A stretch of DNA of 44,739 nucleotides from Coprococcus sp. (GCA_016296785.1 JAEDHX010000007.1:1-44739); one strand, 5' to 3'. Shown: positions 1 through 8,783, counted from the first letter of the stretch. Notes: a model not told the origin generated them from the sequence alone. Numbers and translations are program-made.

Positions 1-71
1 AGTGCCAAAAGACAAGCACTGGCATGAACAAGTCTCAAGAACCCATGGCGGCAAGTTGCGGTTGACATAAT

Positions 72-102
72 ATTCGCCACGGGACCTGTCCCCGTGGCGA
101 AT
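72..102. repeat. GC-rich hairpin (REP-like) upstream of pyrB
   Basis: A perfect 12-bp inverted repeat, ATTCGCCACGGG at 72-83 and CCCGTGGCGAAT at 91-102, encloses a 7-nt loop. It is far richer in GC than its surroundings. The loop region reads GGGACCTGTCCC, a motif resembling dispersed REP-type palindromes of Clostridia. No T-tract follows on the plus strand, so it is not a standard terminator. It lies upstream of the pyrB promoter and so is not part of the pyr transcript. The rest of positions 1-148 shows no gene. Confidence 0.6.
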
Positions 103-118
103 GCGTGGCAAGTAAGTA

Positions 119-148
119 TAGACAGGGTAATAGGCGTAGTGGTATAAT
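119..148 (+). promoter_or_regulatory. Probable pyrB promoter
   Basis: A -35-like TAGACA at 119-124 is separated by 18 nt from a perfect TATAAT at 143-148. Transcription would begin near 155, giving a leader of under 30 nt before the pyrB start at 182. That leaves no room for a PyrR-type attenuator in this window. Confidence 0.6.
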
Positions 149-181
149 ATGTCCAGTCAAAAAAATGCCAAGGAGGATATT

Positions 182-1099
182 ATGAGACATCTTATAGACC
201 CAATGGATTTAAGTGTTAAAGAGATTGATGATATATTAAATCTTGCATTAAATATTATTGATGATAAAGATAAATATAGTGAGGTGTGCAAGGGCAAGAA
301 GCTTGCTACCTTATTCTTTGAACCAAGTACAAGAACAAGACTTAGCTTTGAAGCGGCTATGATGGAATTAGGTGGCAATGTACTTGGTTTTTCTTCGGCT
401 AATTCTTCCTCATCTACAAAAGGTGAGAGCGTTGGAGACACTGTTAAGGTTGTTAGCTGCTATGCAGACATCATAGCAATGAGACACTTTAAGGAGGGTG
501 CTCCTATGTTAGCTACGATGAAATCAGATGTTCCTATTATTAATGCCGGTGACGGTGGTCATAACCACCCTACCCAGACCCTCACTGATTTGCTTACTAT
601 CAGGCGTGAGAAAGGCCGTCTTTCAAACCTTACTATTGGTTTATGTGGTGATTTGATGTTTGGTCGAACAGTGCACTCTCTTATCAAAGCTCTATCTAGA
701 TATGAAGGAATTAAGTTCGTGCTGATTTCACCTGACGAATTAAAAATTCCGGAATATATAAGAACAGAAGTCATCGAGAAGAATAATATACCTTATAAGG
801 AAGTTACTTCTATGGAGGATGTTATCGGCGAGCTTGATATTCTTTATATGACAAGAGTCCAGAAGGAGCGTTTCTTCAACGAAGCAGATTACATCAGACT
901 TAAGGATAGCTACATTCTGGATAATTCCAAATTGGTATCAGCCAAGAAGGATTTGTCAATTCTACACCCTCTTCCAAGGGTAAATGAAATCGCTATTGAG
1001 GTAGACGACGACCCTCGAGCATGCTATTTCAGGCAGGCGCTAAATGGCAAATTTGTCAGAATGGCACTTATTATGACATTACTTGGATTGGAGGCGTAG
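182..1099 (+). CDS. pyrB: Aspartate carbamoyltransferase, catalytic subunit
   Basis: Catalyses the condensation of carbamoyl phosphate with L-aspartate to carbamoyl-aspartate, the first committed step of pyrimidine synthesis in the cytoplasm. The 305-residue protein is close to the E. coli length (about 311). The carbamoyl-phosphate loop FFEPSTRTR is at about residues 46-54 with STRT at 49-52. The HPTQTLTDL motif is at about 129-137 and the LHPLPRVNE motif is near the C-terminus. The start at 182 is chosen because AAGGAGG lies just before it; an in-frame ATG at 149 overlaps the promoter. pyrI follows after three bases, so the two subunits are probably translated in a coupled way and assemble into the allosteric holoenzyme. 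Confidence 0.96.
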   Translation: MRHLIDPMDLSVKEIDDILNLALNIIDDKDKYSEVCKGKKLATLFFEPSTRTRLSFEAAMMELGGNVLGFSSANSSSSTKGESVGDTVKVVSCYADIIAMRHFKEGAPMLATMKSDVPIINAGDGGHNHPTQTLTDLLTIRREKGRLSNLTIGLCGDLMFGRTVHSLIKALSRYEGIKFVLISPDELKIPEYIRTEVIEKNNIPYKEVTSMEDVIGELDILYMTRVQKERFFNEADYIRLKDSYILDNSKLVSAKKDLSILHPLPRVNEIAIEVDDDPRACYFRQALNGKFVRMALIMTLLGLEA

Positions 1100-1102
1100 A
1101 CT

Positions 1103-1516
1103 ATGAATATTGACAGCATACAAAATGGAATTGTACTTGACCATATATCAGCAGGAAAAGCACTTCAGATATATAATGACTTACACCTTGATAAGCTTGA
1201 CTGCTCAGTAGCCATTATAAAAAATGTAAAAAGCAGAAAAATGGGACGCAAGGATATCTTGAAGGTTGACCAGGTTATTGATATTAATCTTGACGTACTT
1301 GGATATATTGACCCTGATATATCCGTAAATATTATCAAGGATGGCGAGCTTATTGAGAAAAAGAAAATAGAGCTTCCTGAAAAGCTTGTTGGAATAAAGA
1401 AGTGTACAAATCCACGATGCATTACAACAACCGAGCAGGGAATACAGCATATTTTTAAGCTTACCGACAGAGAAAAACGAATTTATAGATGTATATATTG
1501 TGAAGCAGATAAGTAA
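1103..1516 (+). CDS. pyrI: Aspartate carbamoyltransferase, regulatory subunit
   Basis: Binds nucleotide effectors and gives feedback control to the PyrB catalytic trimers in the aspartate transcarbamoylase holoenzyme. The 137-residue protein has the family layout: an N-terminal allosteric alpha/beta domain (about 1-95) and a C-terminal zinc domain. The four zinc-binding cysteines are C101, C106, C130 and C133 in a CX4C...CX2C pattern. The start codon lies three bases after the pyrB stop and its GGAGG lies inside the end of pyrB. Separate pyrB and pyrI genes are usual in enterobacteria, archaea and many Clostridia, whereas Bacillus lacks pyrI. Confidence 0.95.
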   Translation: MNIDSIQNGIVLDHISAGKALQIYNDLHLDKLDCSVAIIKNVKSRKMGRKDILKVDQVIDINLDVLGYIDPDISVNIIKDGELIEKKKIELPEKLVGIKKCTNPRCITTTEQGIQHIFKLTDREKRIYRCIYCEADK

Positions 1517-1566
1517 TCTGCTTCTGCACATAAACCTTACATATTTATTAATAGTGATTAAAATTA

Positions 1567-1594
1567 TTTACTTTTTTTATTTATGTGCTATAAT
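1567..1594 (+). promoter_or_regulatory. Probable murA promoter
   Basis: TTTACT at 1567-1572 and a perfect TATAAT at 1589-1594 are separated by 16 nt. The position is 50 nt upstream of the murA start, in the AT-rich gap after pyrI. Confidence 0.6.
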
Positions 1595-1643
1595 CTATAA
1601 CGTTGTTTGCGATTAGTCGCAGATTTTTGTAATGAGGTGCAAT

Positions 1644-2945
1644 ATGGAACAGTATGTTATCAAGGGCGGTAATCCTCTTGAAGGAGAAGTAACAATTGCT
1701 GGTGCTAAGAATGCTGCATTAGGTATTTTAGCCGCTGCTGTTATGACCGACCAAGAAGTTACAATAGAAAACGTACCAAATGTCAGAGATACCAGAGTAT
1801 TGCTTCAGGCAATACAGGGAATCGGTGCAAGTGTCAGATATATTGACGAGCACACAGTTGCCATTTGCGGTGGAACAATCAATCCAAATAATGATCTATG
1901 CGTTGACGACGAGTTCATTAGAAAGATTAGAGCTTCGTACTATTTGCTTGGAGCATTACTTGGCAAATACAACCAGTCAAAGGTTGCACTTCCCGGCGGT
2001 TGTGAGATTGGCGCAAGACCAATTGATTTACATATTAAAGGCTTCGAAGCATTAGGTGCAACAGTGACTATAGCCAATGGCATGATTCAAGCGAAGGCCG
2101 AGGCCCTTGTAGGAAAGCATATATATATGGATATAACATCTGTAGGTGCTACAATAAATGTAATGATGGCTGCCGTACTTGCAGACGGTAAAACAACTAT
2201 TGAGAATGCTGCAAAGGAGCCACACATAGTTGATGTTGCGAACTTCCTAAACAGCATGGGAGCTAACATCAAGGGTGCAGGTACTGATGTGATTCGTATC
2301 AGAGGAGTTAAGGAATTACACGGAACAACTTATTCCATTATTCCTGACCAGATTGAAGCCGGTACATTCATGGTTGCTGCAGCGGCAACTAAGGGCAACG
2401 TTCTTATTAAGAACGTAATTCCAAAGCACTTAGAGGCCATCACATCTAAGCTTAACGAGATGGGCGCTACTGTTATTGAATATGATGATTCAGTTCGTGT
2501 TATGGTTGATAAACGTCTTAAATCAACTAATATTAAGACTCTTCCATATCCCGGATTTCCAACTGATATGCAGCCACAGATGACAGCTGCACTTGCATTG
2601 TCAAATGGAACCAGCGTAGTAACAGAAAGCATTTTTGAGAACAGATTCAAATATGTTGCAGAGCTTTCAAGAATGGGAGCCCATATAAGAGTTGAAGGTA
2701 ATACCGCTATAATCGATGGTGTCCCTACTTATTCAGGAGCCGCCGTTGTTGCTCCTGACTTAAGAGCCGGTGCTGCTCTTGTTATTGCAGCTCTTGTTGC
2801 AAATGATTTCTCAACCATATCCGACATAAAGTATATCCAACGTGGATATGAGAAATTTGAAGAAAAGCTTCGTGAGCTTGGAGCGCTAATAGAAAAGGTA
2901 GAAACAGAAAAAGATATACAAAAGTTTAAATTTAAGGTCAGCTAG
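1644..2945 (+). CDS. murA: UDP-N-acetylglucosamine 1-carboxyvinyltransferase
   Basis: Transfers enolpyruvate from phosphoenolpyruvate to UDP-GlcNAc, the first committed step of peptidoglycan precursor synthesis, in the cytoplasm. The 433-residue length fits the family. The N-terminal GGNPLEGEV and GAKNAAL motifs are present. The catalytic loop GGCEIGARP carries the Cys at about residue 120; this is the residue attacked by fosfomycin, so the enzyme should be fosfomycin sensitive in principle. The start at 1644 has GAGGTG four bases upstream; an ATG at 1632 lacks a good ribosome site. The gene has its own promoter and terminator. Many Firmicutes carry a second murA paralogue, not visible here. 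Confidence 0.96.
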   Translation: MEQYVIKGGNPLEGEVTIAGAKNAALGILAAAVMTDQEVTIENVPNVRDTRVLLQAIQGIGASVRYIDEHTVAICGGTINPNNDLCVDDEFIRKIRASYYLLGALLGKYNQSKVALPGGCEIGARPIDLHIKGFEALGATVTIANGMIQAKAEALVGKHIYMDITSVGATINVMMAAVLADGKTTIENAAKEPHIVDVANFLNSMGANIKGAGTDVIRIRGVKELHGTTYSIIPDQIEAGTFMVAAAATKGNVLIKNVIPKHLEAITSKLNEMGATVIEYDDSVRVMVDKRLKSTNIKTLPYPGFPTDMQPQMTAALALSNGTSVVTESIFENRFKYVAELSRMGAHIRVEGNTAIIDGVPTYSGAAVVAPDLRAGAALVIAALVANDFSTISDIKYIQRGYEKFEEKLRELGALIEKVETEKDIQKFKFKVS

Positions 2946-2957
2946 ACAATACAAATT

Positions 2958-3002
2958 AAAAATCCTGCTTTTTGAATGTATTCAAGATGCAGGATTTTTT
3001 GT
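2958..3002 (+). terminator. Intrinsic terminator after murA
   Basis: AATCCTGC at 2961-2968 pairs with GCAGGATT at 2989-2996, and a run of T continues to 3000. It closes the murA unit. The following 170 nt up to the next gene are AT-rich; no clear promoter was identified there. Confidence 0.85.
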
Positions 3003-3183
3003 TTAATTCTATCATTGTCTTTGATTTGATTTATGTGATTAAGGAATATTAATTTACATAATATTTTGATTATTTTGCAAAAAAGGGTGTTCATTTTTCA
3101 ATATTATGGTAAACTAAACATGTATATTGGATATTATGTCGTAATATGCACAAATTTAGTATTATCAAGGAGGAATGAGCATT

Positions 3184-5229
3184 ATGAGCAGAAATCATTA
3201 TATGAAATACAAAACAAAGCTATCCCTTGCACTCGTAATTTGGTCAATATCGTGCATACTGTTTTTATGCCCATTTCTAAATACACATTTTTCAAAGGCA
3301 TCATCCTTGTATGGATGTATTACCCCAGGAATAACAAATGTATACTTCAGGGAGTCACCTGCCGGCAATCCAATAACATACAATGGTGCAAGCATCATGC
3401 TTAATGGCGGACAAGAGCTGGAAATCATAAGCACCAGCAATTCTTCGTGGTATCAGGTAACGCTTACATATGGTGGCATTGAATATACAGGCTATGTTTC
3501 GTCATCATTTATAACCATATACAATTCTGACGGAAGCACCAGCTCAGGAGATTCAGACTTTGAAACATATCTATCAAATGAGGGCTTCCCTGACAGCTAC
3601 AAGGACCAGCTTCGCGAGCTTCATGCAGCGCATCCAAACTGGGTATTCAAAGCAGTACATACAGGCCTCGACTGGAATGATGTTGTTGCAAATGAAGTAA
3701 ATATCAAGGGGCGAGTTAATAATATGGTAGAGGGTTATTCAAGCAATCCAAGATACAACTGGCGTTCAACAACAGTTGGTTATGACTATAAGACTGACAC
3801 CTGGTCCTCATATGATGGTTCAACCTGGTTTGCGGCTTCAGATGATCTGGTAAAGTACTACCTTGACCCAAGAGTTTATCTCTACGAGAAGTTTGTATTT
3901 GCATTTGAAACGCTTTCTTATGACTCTTCACAGACAAAAGCAGGTGTGGAATCGATATTATATGGAACATTTATGTATGACTCTAAGCCTTCCGGCTCCT
4001 CTTCGACATATTCAACTCTTATGATGAAAGCCGGTAAGGATTCAGGCGTCAGCCCATATCATATCGCATCACGTATCAAACAGGAAATCGGTACAACAAT
4101 AACCTCCGGAACAAACGGTCAGAATTCCTCATATCCTGGAATATACAATTTCTATAACATTGGCGCATATGCAAGTCCCGAAGGAAATGCAATTGAAAAT
4201 GGACTCAAATGGGCTTCTTCAGGAAGCACTTACGGACGTCCATGGACAAGCGCATACAAGTCCATTGTTGGCGGAGCATTATATATTGGAGAAAATTATA
4301 TCCTTAAGGGTCAGAACACTCTTTATACACAGAAGTTTAATGTTACATATACAGACTGCCTATACAGCCATCAATATATGGGAAATGTACAGGCTGTATC
4401 ATCAGAAGCACAAAAGGTATACTCTGCATACAAAGGGGCAGGAACATTAGACGGCGCTATTACATTTTCAATTCCTGTATATAAGAATATGCCAAAGTCA
4501 ATGGTTACAAAACCATCAGATTATGGCAACCCTAATAATTATTTGAAATCCTTATATGTTTCAGGATATGATATTTCGCCTAGATTCGCAGTTAGTACGA
4601 ATACTGCTTACACAATAAGCGTTCCTTCAAATATTAGTAGTGTAAGCATATCAGCAACCACTGTAAATGCAAACGCTTCAATAAGCGGCACCGGAACAAT
4701 AAGCCTTAGTCAGGGCACAAATACGGTAAATCTGGTTGTTACTGCACAAAACGGCAGCAAGCGAACATATAAAATTACCATTAACAGAGGCGAAGCAACT
4801 GCAATGACCAACACTGATACCTCTGTAACCTTTAATACAAAATATAATATTTCCAAGGACAAGCTTATTTCCAATATATCACCTGCAACAAGCATAGAAT
4901 CATTTACAAAGAAGCTCGGTGCAAGCAAGGATATTACGATTACAGATTCTGAAGGAGAATCAAAGACCAGCGGCAATATTGGAACAGGCGATATTATCAA
5001 GGTAGATGGCACCAAATACAAGGTAGTTGTATATGGTGATGTAAATGGCGACGGCAAGATTACGGCTCTTGATTTGCTAAAGATACAGAAGCACATAATG
5101 GGTTCTTCAAGCTTAAAGGGCGCATTTCTTGAAGCTGCAAATGTAAAACACTCGGGTTCTGTTTCAGCCCTGGATCTGCTTAAGGTTCAGAAGCATATAA
5201 TGGGAAGCAGCACAATTAGCCAGAAATAA
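3184..5229 (+). CDS. Secreted glucosaminidase with SH3-like, cadherin-like and dockerin domains
   Basis: A likely peptidoglycan hydrolase (N-acetylglucosaminidase) acting outside the cell. Residues 1-40 are a signal peptide. Residues 42-113 resemble a bacterial SH3 domain. Residues 125-420 match the glucosaminidase family seen in Lachnospiraceae, with SRIKQEIG at about 296-303 placing the likely catalytic Glu at 301, followed by YNFYNIGAYA. Residues 453-536 look like a cadherin-like beta-sandwich. Residues 617-675 are a type I dockerin: loop one has D619, N621, D623 and D630 followed by a helix LLKIQKHI, and a second copy repeats the helix but has lost most calcium ligands. The start at 3184 is chosen because AAGGAGG at 3167-3173 is too close to the ATG at 3175. 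The next gene, 29 nt downstream, encodes a cohesin-like anchor, suggesting that this enzyme is held at the cell surface. Confidence 0.8.
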   Translation: MSRNHYMKYKTKLSLALVIWSISCILFLCPFLNTHFSKASSLYGCITPGITNVYFRESPAGNPITYNGASIMLNGGQELEIISTSNSSWYQVTLTYGGIEYTGYVSSSFITIYNSDGSTSSGDSDFETYLSNEGFPDSYKDQLRELHAAHPNWVFKAVHTGLDWNDVVANEVNIKGRVNNMVEGYSSNPRYNWRSTTVGYDYKTDTWSSYDGSTWFAASDDLVKYYLDPRVYLYEKFVFAFETLSYDSSQTKAGVESILYGTFMYDSKPSGSSSTYSTLMMKAGKDSGVSPYHIASRIKQEIGTTITSGTNGQNSSYPGIYNFYNIGAYASPEGNAIENGLKWASSGSTYGRPWTSAYKSIVGGALYIGENYILKGQNTLYTQKFNVTYTDCLYSHQYMGNVQAVSSEAQKVYSAYKGAGTLDGAITFSIPVYKNMPKSMVTKPSDYGNPNNYLKSLYVSGYDISPRFAVSTNTAYTISVPSNISSVSISATTVNANASISGTGTISLSQGTNTVNLVVTAQNGSKRTYKITINRGEATAMTNTDTSVTFNTKYNISKDKLISNISPATSIESFTKKLGASKDITITDSEGESKTSGNIGTGDIIKVDGTKYKVVVYGDVNGDGKITALDLLKIQKHIMGSSSLKGAFLEAANVKHSGSVSALDLLKVQKHIMGSSTISQK

Positions 5230-5258
5230 ATAATCGAATGAAATGAAGGGAAATACAA

Positions 5259-7292
5259 ATGAACAAACTACTAAAAAAATTACTATGCACTACTATATCT
5301 CTTATTTTAATTATTTGCATGTTGGCAATACCTGCAACAAAGGTTCATGCTGCTTCGGCTGATTTTACCATATCAGTATCCTCAACCAGTGTTTATGTTG
5401 GTGACAGCGTAACAGTTACTGTATCCTTAAATTGCGACAGCACTCTTGGAGCTTATAGCTATAGCTTAACCTACGACTCAGATATTCTTGAATATACCTC
5501 CGGAAGCGGTTATGGCGGAAGCGGAACTGTAACATATGCAGGCTATGGAGACGGCAACTCTTCTAGTGCCTATGCAACCTTTAGTTTTTCAGCTATAGGA
5601 AGTGGAGATGTCTATATTCAGACAAGCAATGCTGATGTATATACCTGGGGAGAGAAATCCTGCAGCATTTCTAATGCCGGAGCTTCAATATCCGTTCTTA
5701 GCAATAATACAGAACCTGAAACAACAGAAGAACAGACAGAAGCTACCACAGAAGCACAAACTACAGAATCAGAAAGCACATCTACAGAACAACCGGATAC
5801 TGAGGAAACAAGCGAGGATACAACAGAGGAAACCGCTTCAACCTGCCTGCTTTCAAAGCTTAGTGTTAATCCGGGCAAGCTTACTCCTGTTTTTTCCAAA
5901 AATGTATTTGTTTATAGTATCGAAGTACCTTTCGATACAAAACAGCTTAATATAGAAGCTGAACCTGAGAATGAAAATGCAGCTGTTGACATAGCGGGCA
6001 ATAGTAATTTTGAGCCCGGCAAAGAATATTCTGTAGAAATAACTGTTACCTCAGATGACGAATCAAAGCAGTTATATACAATTAAGGTCACCTGCAAGGA
6101 AGAAGAAATAGAGAAAATATATGCAAAATATGACGACAAAACACTCTACTTTGCATACGATTATTCAAAGCTTAACGTTCCTGAAGGTTTTTCAGCAGAA
6201 AAATGCAATTATAAGGGTAAAGAAATAATAACCTACAAATCACCAAATGCTCTTATTAATTGCGCCTACCTTATTGATGAAGAAGGAAATGGAAGCTGGT
6301 ATATAGTTGATTTGTTAACAGGCGAGCTTACTCCTATGCTTCAGGTTCAGTCAAACTATAATACATACATAATTAAAAAAGCTCCTGATAACAGCCTGAT
6401 TCCTGAAGGCTTTACTCTAACTACATACGAATTTGGCAATATTAAGGTTGATGCTTACAAGCGAAATGAGCAGGATTCTATTATTTTGATATACGCAATT
6501 AATCCTGCAGGAAGCGAAGGCTGGTACTTCTATGACACAAATGAAGGCTCATTTCTCCGTCTTGACGGATTTACAACTGTAACTCCTGAGCCTGTAGAAG
6601 AAAAAAATGATTTTCTATCTCTTGTTCTTCGCTACAAAACAGAGATTATGCTTGGTGCTATTGCTCTTTTATTATTAATACTATTAATAATTATAATTTG
6701 CTTTTCTAAGACAAAGAAGAAATTGAAAAAGTATATAAACGGTGAATTAGATTTAACAGATGCAGCTGCAACTGATAATGAAAATGACGAAAGCATTTCA
6801 AAGATGACAAGTGAAGCTACTAATAGTACAACTGAAACCTCTCATATAAGTCCGGTTATTACATCAACCGCACCGGATTATGAAGGACCATTGCTTTCTA
6901 ACCCACTTGCAAAGCCTGCAAAAGCAGATGTCGAACCCGAGGTAGAGCCTGATGTCGAACCTGAGGCTGATGTAAATCACGAAGTCCCTGCTGAAGCTTC
7001 TGGCGAGACTCCTGATATAAAGAAGGCACCTGCTATTAAAACAACTCCGGCTGTTATTAAGGCGCCAGCAGCTAATACTGCTTCTACAAGCGAACCCGCT
7101 CCTACAACCGAGCCTGCTCCTGTAACTGAGCCTGCTCCTGTAACCGAGCCTGCTCCTACAACTGAGCCTGCTCCTACAACTGAGCCTGCTCCTAATAGCG
7201 AGGATATGCCGAAGTTTACACCATTAAATACAACGGACTTATCAGAAATAATAGATATCGCAAAAACAATTGTTGATAACGAGAACAAATAA
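5259..7292 (+). CDS. Membrane-anchored cohesin-like scaffold protein
   Basis: Predicted type I membrane protein of 677 residues. Residues 1-32 are a signal peptide ending in VHAA. Residues 35-147 look like a cohesin or related carbohydrate-binding-like sandwich: VGDSVTVTVSL, then LTYDSDILEY, then a glycine-rich turn and the ISVLS closing strand. Residues 150-195 are a Thr/Glu linker. Residues 196-280 resemble a cadherin-like beta-sandwich (LSKLSVNPGKLTPVFS). Residues 281-440 are an unrecognised beta-rich region. One membrane helix spans about 463-482, followed by a KTKKKLKK stop-transfer motif. The remaining 190 or so residues should be cytoplasmic and are acidic and proline-rich, with repeats of TEPAP at about 611-645. 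It lies 29 nt after the dockerin gene, which makes the cohesin reading more likely. Cohesin assignment is by motif only. Confidence 0.65.
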   Translation: MNKLLKKLLCTTISLILIICMLAIPATKVHAASADFTISVSSTSVYVGDSVTVTVSLNCDSTLGAYSYSLTYDSDILEYTSGSGYGGSGTVTYAGYGDGNSSSAYATFSFSAIGSGDVYIQTSNADVYTWGEKSCSISNAGASISVLSNNTEPETTEEQTEATTEAQTTESESTSTEQPDTEETSEDTTEETASTCLLSKLSVNPGKLTPVFSKNVFVYSIEVPFDTKQLNIEAEPENENAAVDIAGNSNFEPGKEYSVEITVTSDDESKQLYTIKVTCKEEEIEKIYAKYDDKTLYFAYDYSKLNVPEGFSAEKCNYKGKEIITYKSPNALINCAYLIDEEGNGSWYIVDLLTGELTPMLQVQSNYNTYIIKKAPDNSLIPEGFTLTTYEFGNIKVDAYKRNEQDSIILIYAINPAGSEGWYFYDTNEGSFLRLDGFTTVTPEPVEEKNDFLSLVLRYKTEIMLGAIALLLLILLIIIICFSKTKKKLKKYINGELDLTDAAATDNENDESISKMTSEATNSTTETSHISPVITSTAPDYEGPLLSNPLAKPAKADVEPEVEPDVEPEADVNHEVPAEASGETPDIKKAPAIKTTPAVIKAPAANTASTSEPAPTTEPAPVTEPAPVTEPAPTTEPAPTTEPAPNSEDMPKFTPLNTTDLSEIIDIAKTIVDNENK

Positions 7293-7295
7293 AAA

Positions 7296-7330
7296 GAAAT
7301 CCCCAAATGAAACATTCATTTGGGGATTTC
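7296..7330. terminator. Bidirectional terminator between scaffold gene and metK
   Basis: A perfect 16-bp stem, GAAATCCCCAAATGAA at 7296-7311 with its complement at 7315-7330, encloses a 3-nt loop. A-rich sequence on the left and T-rich sequence on the right allow it to stop both converging transcripts. Confidence 0.9.
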
Positions 7331-7353
7331 CTTTTATTCCTAGAACTTAACTC

Positions 7354-8541
7354 TTATACCGATGCCTTAATTGCATCTACTTTATCAAGCTTCTCCCATG
7401 GAAGTTCAATGTCTGTTCTTCCAAAATGTCCATAAGCTGCTGTCTGCTTATATATAGGACGTCTCAAATCTAACATCTTGATTATTCCGGCTGGTCTTAA
7501 ATCAAAGTTTTCTCTAATAATATCAACAAGCTTTGAATTAGATACTTTTCCGGTACCGAAGGTTTCTACCATAATTGAGGTTGGTCTTGCAACACCAATG
7601 GCATATGAAAGCTGAATTTCACATTTATCAGCAAGTCCTGCTGCCACAATATTCTTAGCAACATATCTTGCTGCATATGCTGCTGAACGGTCAACCTTAG
7701 TGCAATCCTTACCTGAGAATGCACCGCCGCCGTGACGAGCATAACCGCCATAGGTATCTACAATAATCTTACGTCCTGTAAGGCCACTGTCACCATTAGG
7801 TCCTCCAATAACGAATCTTCCAGTTGGATTGATGAAGAACTTTGTTTCTGCATCTACCATATCTGAAGGAAGAATTTCATCAAATACATATTTCTTAATG
7901 TCAGCATGAAGCTGTTCCTGAGTTACCTCTTCACCATGCTGTGTTGATAATACTACAGCATCAAGTCTGATTGGCTTACCATTTTCATCATATTCAACTG
8001 TAACCTGCGTCTTACCATCTGGTCGTAAATATGGCAATGTTCCATTCTTTCTTACCTCTGTAAGTCGTCTTGCAAGCTTATGTGCTAATGCAATAGGATA
8101 TGGCATATATTCCGGAGTTTCATTTGATGCAAATCCAAACATCATTCCCTGATCTCCGGCTCCAATTGCCTCAATTTCATCATCCTCCATTGTATGATTT
8201 TTTGCTTCGTATGCCTTATCAACACCAAGAGCTATATCAGCAGACTGCTCATCTATAGCAGTAATTACACCACATGTGTCACAGTCAAAACCGTATTTTG
8301 CTCTGTCATATCCGATTTCCCTTATTGTTTCACGAACAATTTTCTGAATATCAACATAAGCATTTGTTGTAATCTCACCCATAACAAGTACAAGTCCTGT
8401 TGTAATAGATGTTTCGCAGGCAACCCTGCTCATAGGGTCTATCTCCATAAGTGCATCAAGAACTGCATCTGATATCTGGTCACATATTTTGTCCGGATGA
8501 CCTTCTGTTACTGACTCTGATGTAAATAACAATTTCTCCAT
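7354..8541 (-). CDS. metK: S-adenosylmethionine synthetase
   Basis: Makes S-adenosylmethionine from methionine and ATP in the cytoplasm. The 395-residue length is normal. Visible signatures are GHPDKICDQISDAVLD at the N-terminus, GAGDQGMMFGFA (family motif GAGDQG) near residue 120, and GGGAFSGKDCTKVDRS around residue 270. The start has AAGGAGG upstream. The 5' leader contains a SAM-I riboswitch followed by a terminator, so the enzyme's product should switch off its own synthesis. Confidence 0.98.
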   Translation of the reverse strand: MEKLLFTSESVTEGHPDKICDQISDAVLDALMEIDPMSRVACETSITTGLVLVMGEITTNAYVDIQKIVRETIREIGYDRAKYGFDCDTCGVITAIDEQSADIALGVDKAYEAKNHTMEDDEIEAIGAGDQGMMFGFASNETPEYMPYPIALAHKLARRLTEVRKNGTLPYLRPDGKTQVTVEYDENGKPIRLDAVVLSTQHGEEVTQEQLHADIKKYVFDEILPSDMVDAETKFFINPTGRFVIGGPNGDSGLTGRKIIVDTYGGYARHGGGAFSGKDCTKVDRSAAYAARYVAKNIVAAGLADKCEIQLSYAIGVARPTSIMVETFGTGKVSNSKLVDIIRENFDLRPAGIIKMLDLRRPIYKQTAAYGHFGRTDIELPWEKLDKVDAIKASV

Positions 8542-8577
8542 TTTTGCTTCCTCCTTAACAGTGAATTACTTTATACT

Positions 8578-8603
8578 TAAAAAAACCGCTAAATGAGCGG
8601 TTT
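8578..8603 (-). terminator. Riboswitch-controlled terminator of metK
   Basis: On the minus strand AAACCGCT pairs with AGCGGTTT around a 5-nt loop (plus-strand 8583-8603), followed by a run of T. It lies between the SAM-I aptamer and the metK ribosome site, the usual place for a SAM-I expression platform. Confidence 0.85.
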
Positions 8604-8620
8604 GACATAATCGACAAAAC

Positions 8621-8731
8621 CTCTCATTGTTCGAACACAGCATAGCTGATTCGCTTAGGCCGGCACCTTCCGCACTGCGGGGTTGCCATGGCTTCATAGT
8701 CCCTTCTGACTCCACCATTCCAAATAAGAGC
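8621..8731 (-). promoter_or_regulatory. SAM-I (S-box) riboswitch aptamer
   Basis: Read on the minus strand, the element begins CTCTTATTT and ends AATGAGAG, which form the closing P1 stem. Between them are conserved S-box pieces in order: GGTGGAG, GGGACTATGAAGCC, GGCAACC and AAGGTGC. Known S-box behaviour is that SAM binding favours the terminator and blocks transcription of metK. Confidence 0.92.
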
Positions 8732-8754
8732 TTTCCTATTTAGTTTGCTATTAT

Positions 8755-8783
8755 AATGTATACCATATATCTGTCTTAGTCAA
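8755..8783 (-). promoter_or_regulatory. Probable metK promoter
   Basis: On the minus strand TTGACT (8778-8783) and TACATT (8755-8760) are 17 nt apart, just upstream of the S-box aptamer. A TATAAT a few bases further on is too far from this -35. Confidence 0.55.

Noticed and set aside
62..67. TTGACA as the -35 box for pyrB
   Set aside because: No suitable -10 box lies 16-18 nt downstream, where the GC-rich hairpin stands. The TATAAT at 143-148 fits a different -35.
6977..7315. Open frame on the minus strand opposite the end of the cohesin-like gene
   Set aside because: It is Gly/Ala/Val-rich and arises from the complement of the TEPAP repeats; it has no ribosome site and overlaps the terminator.
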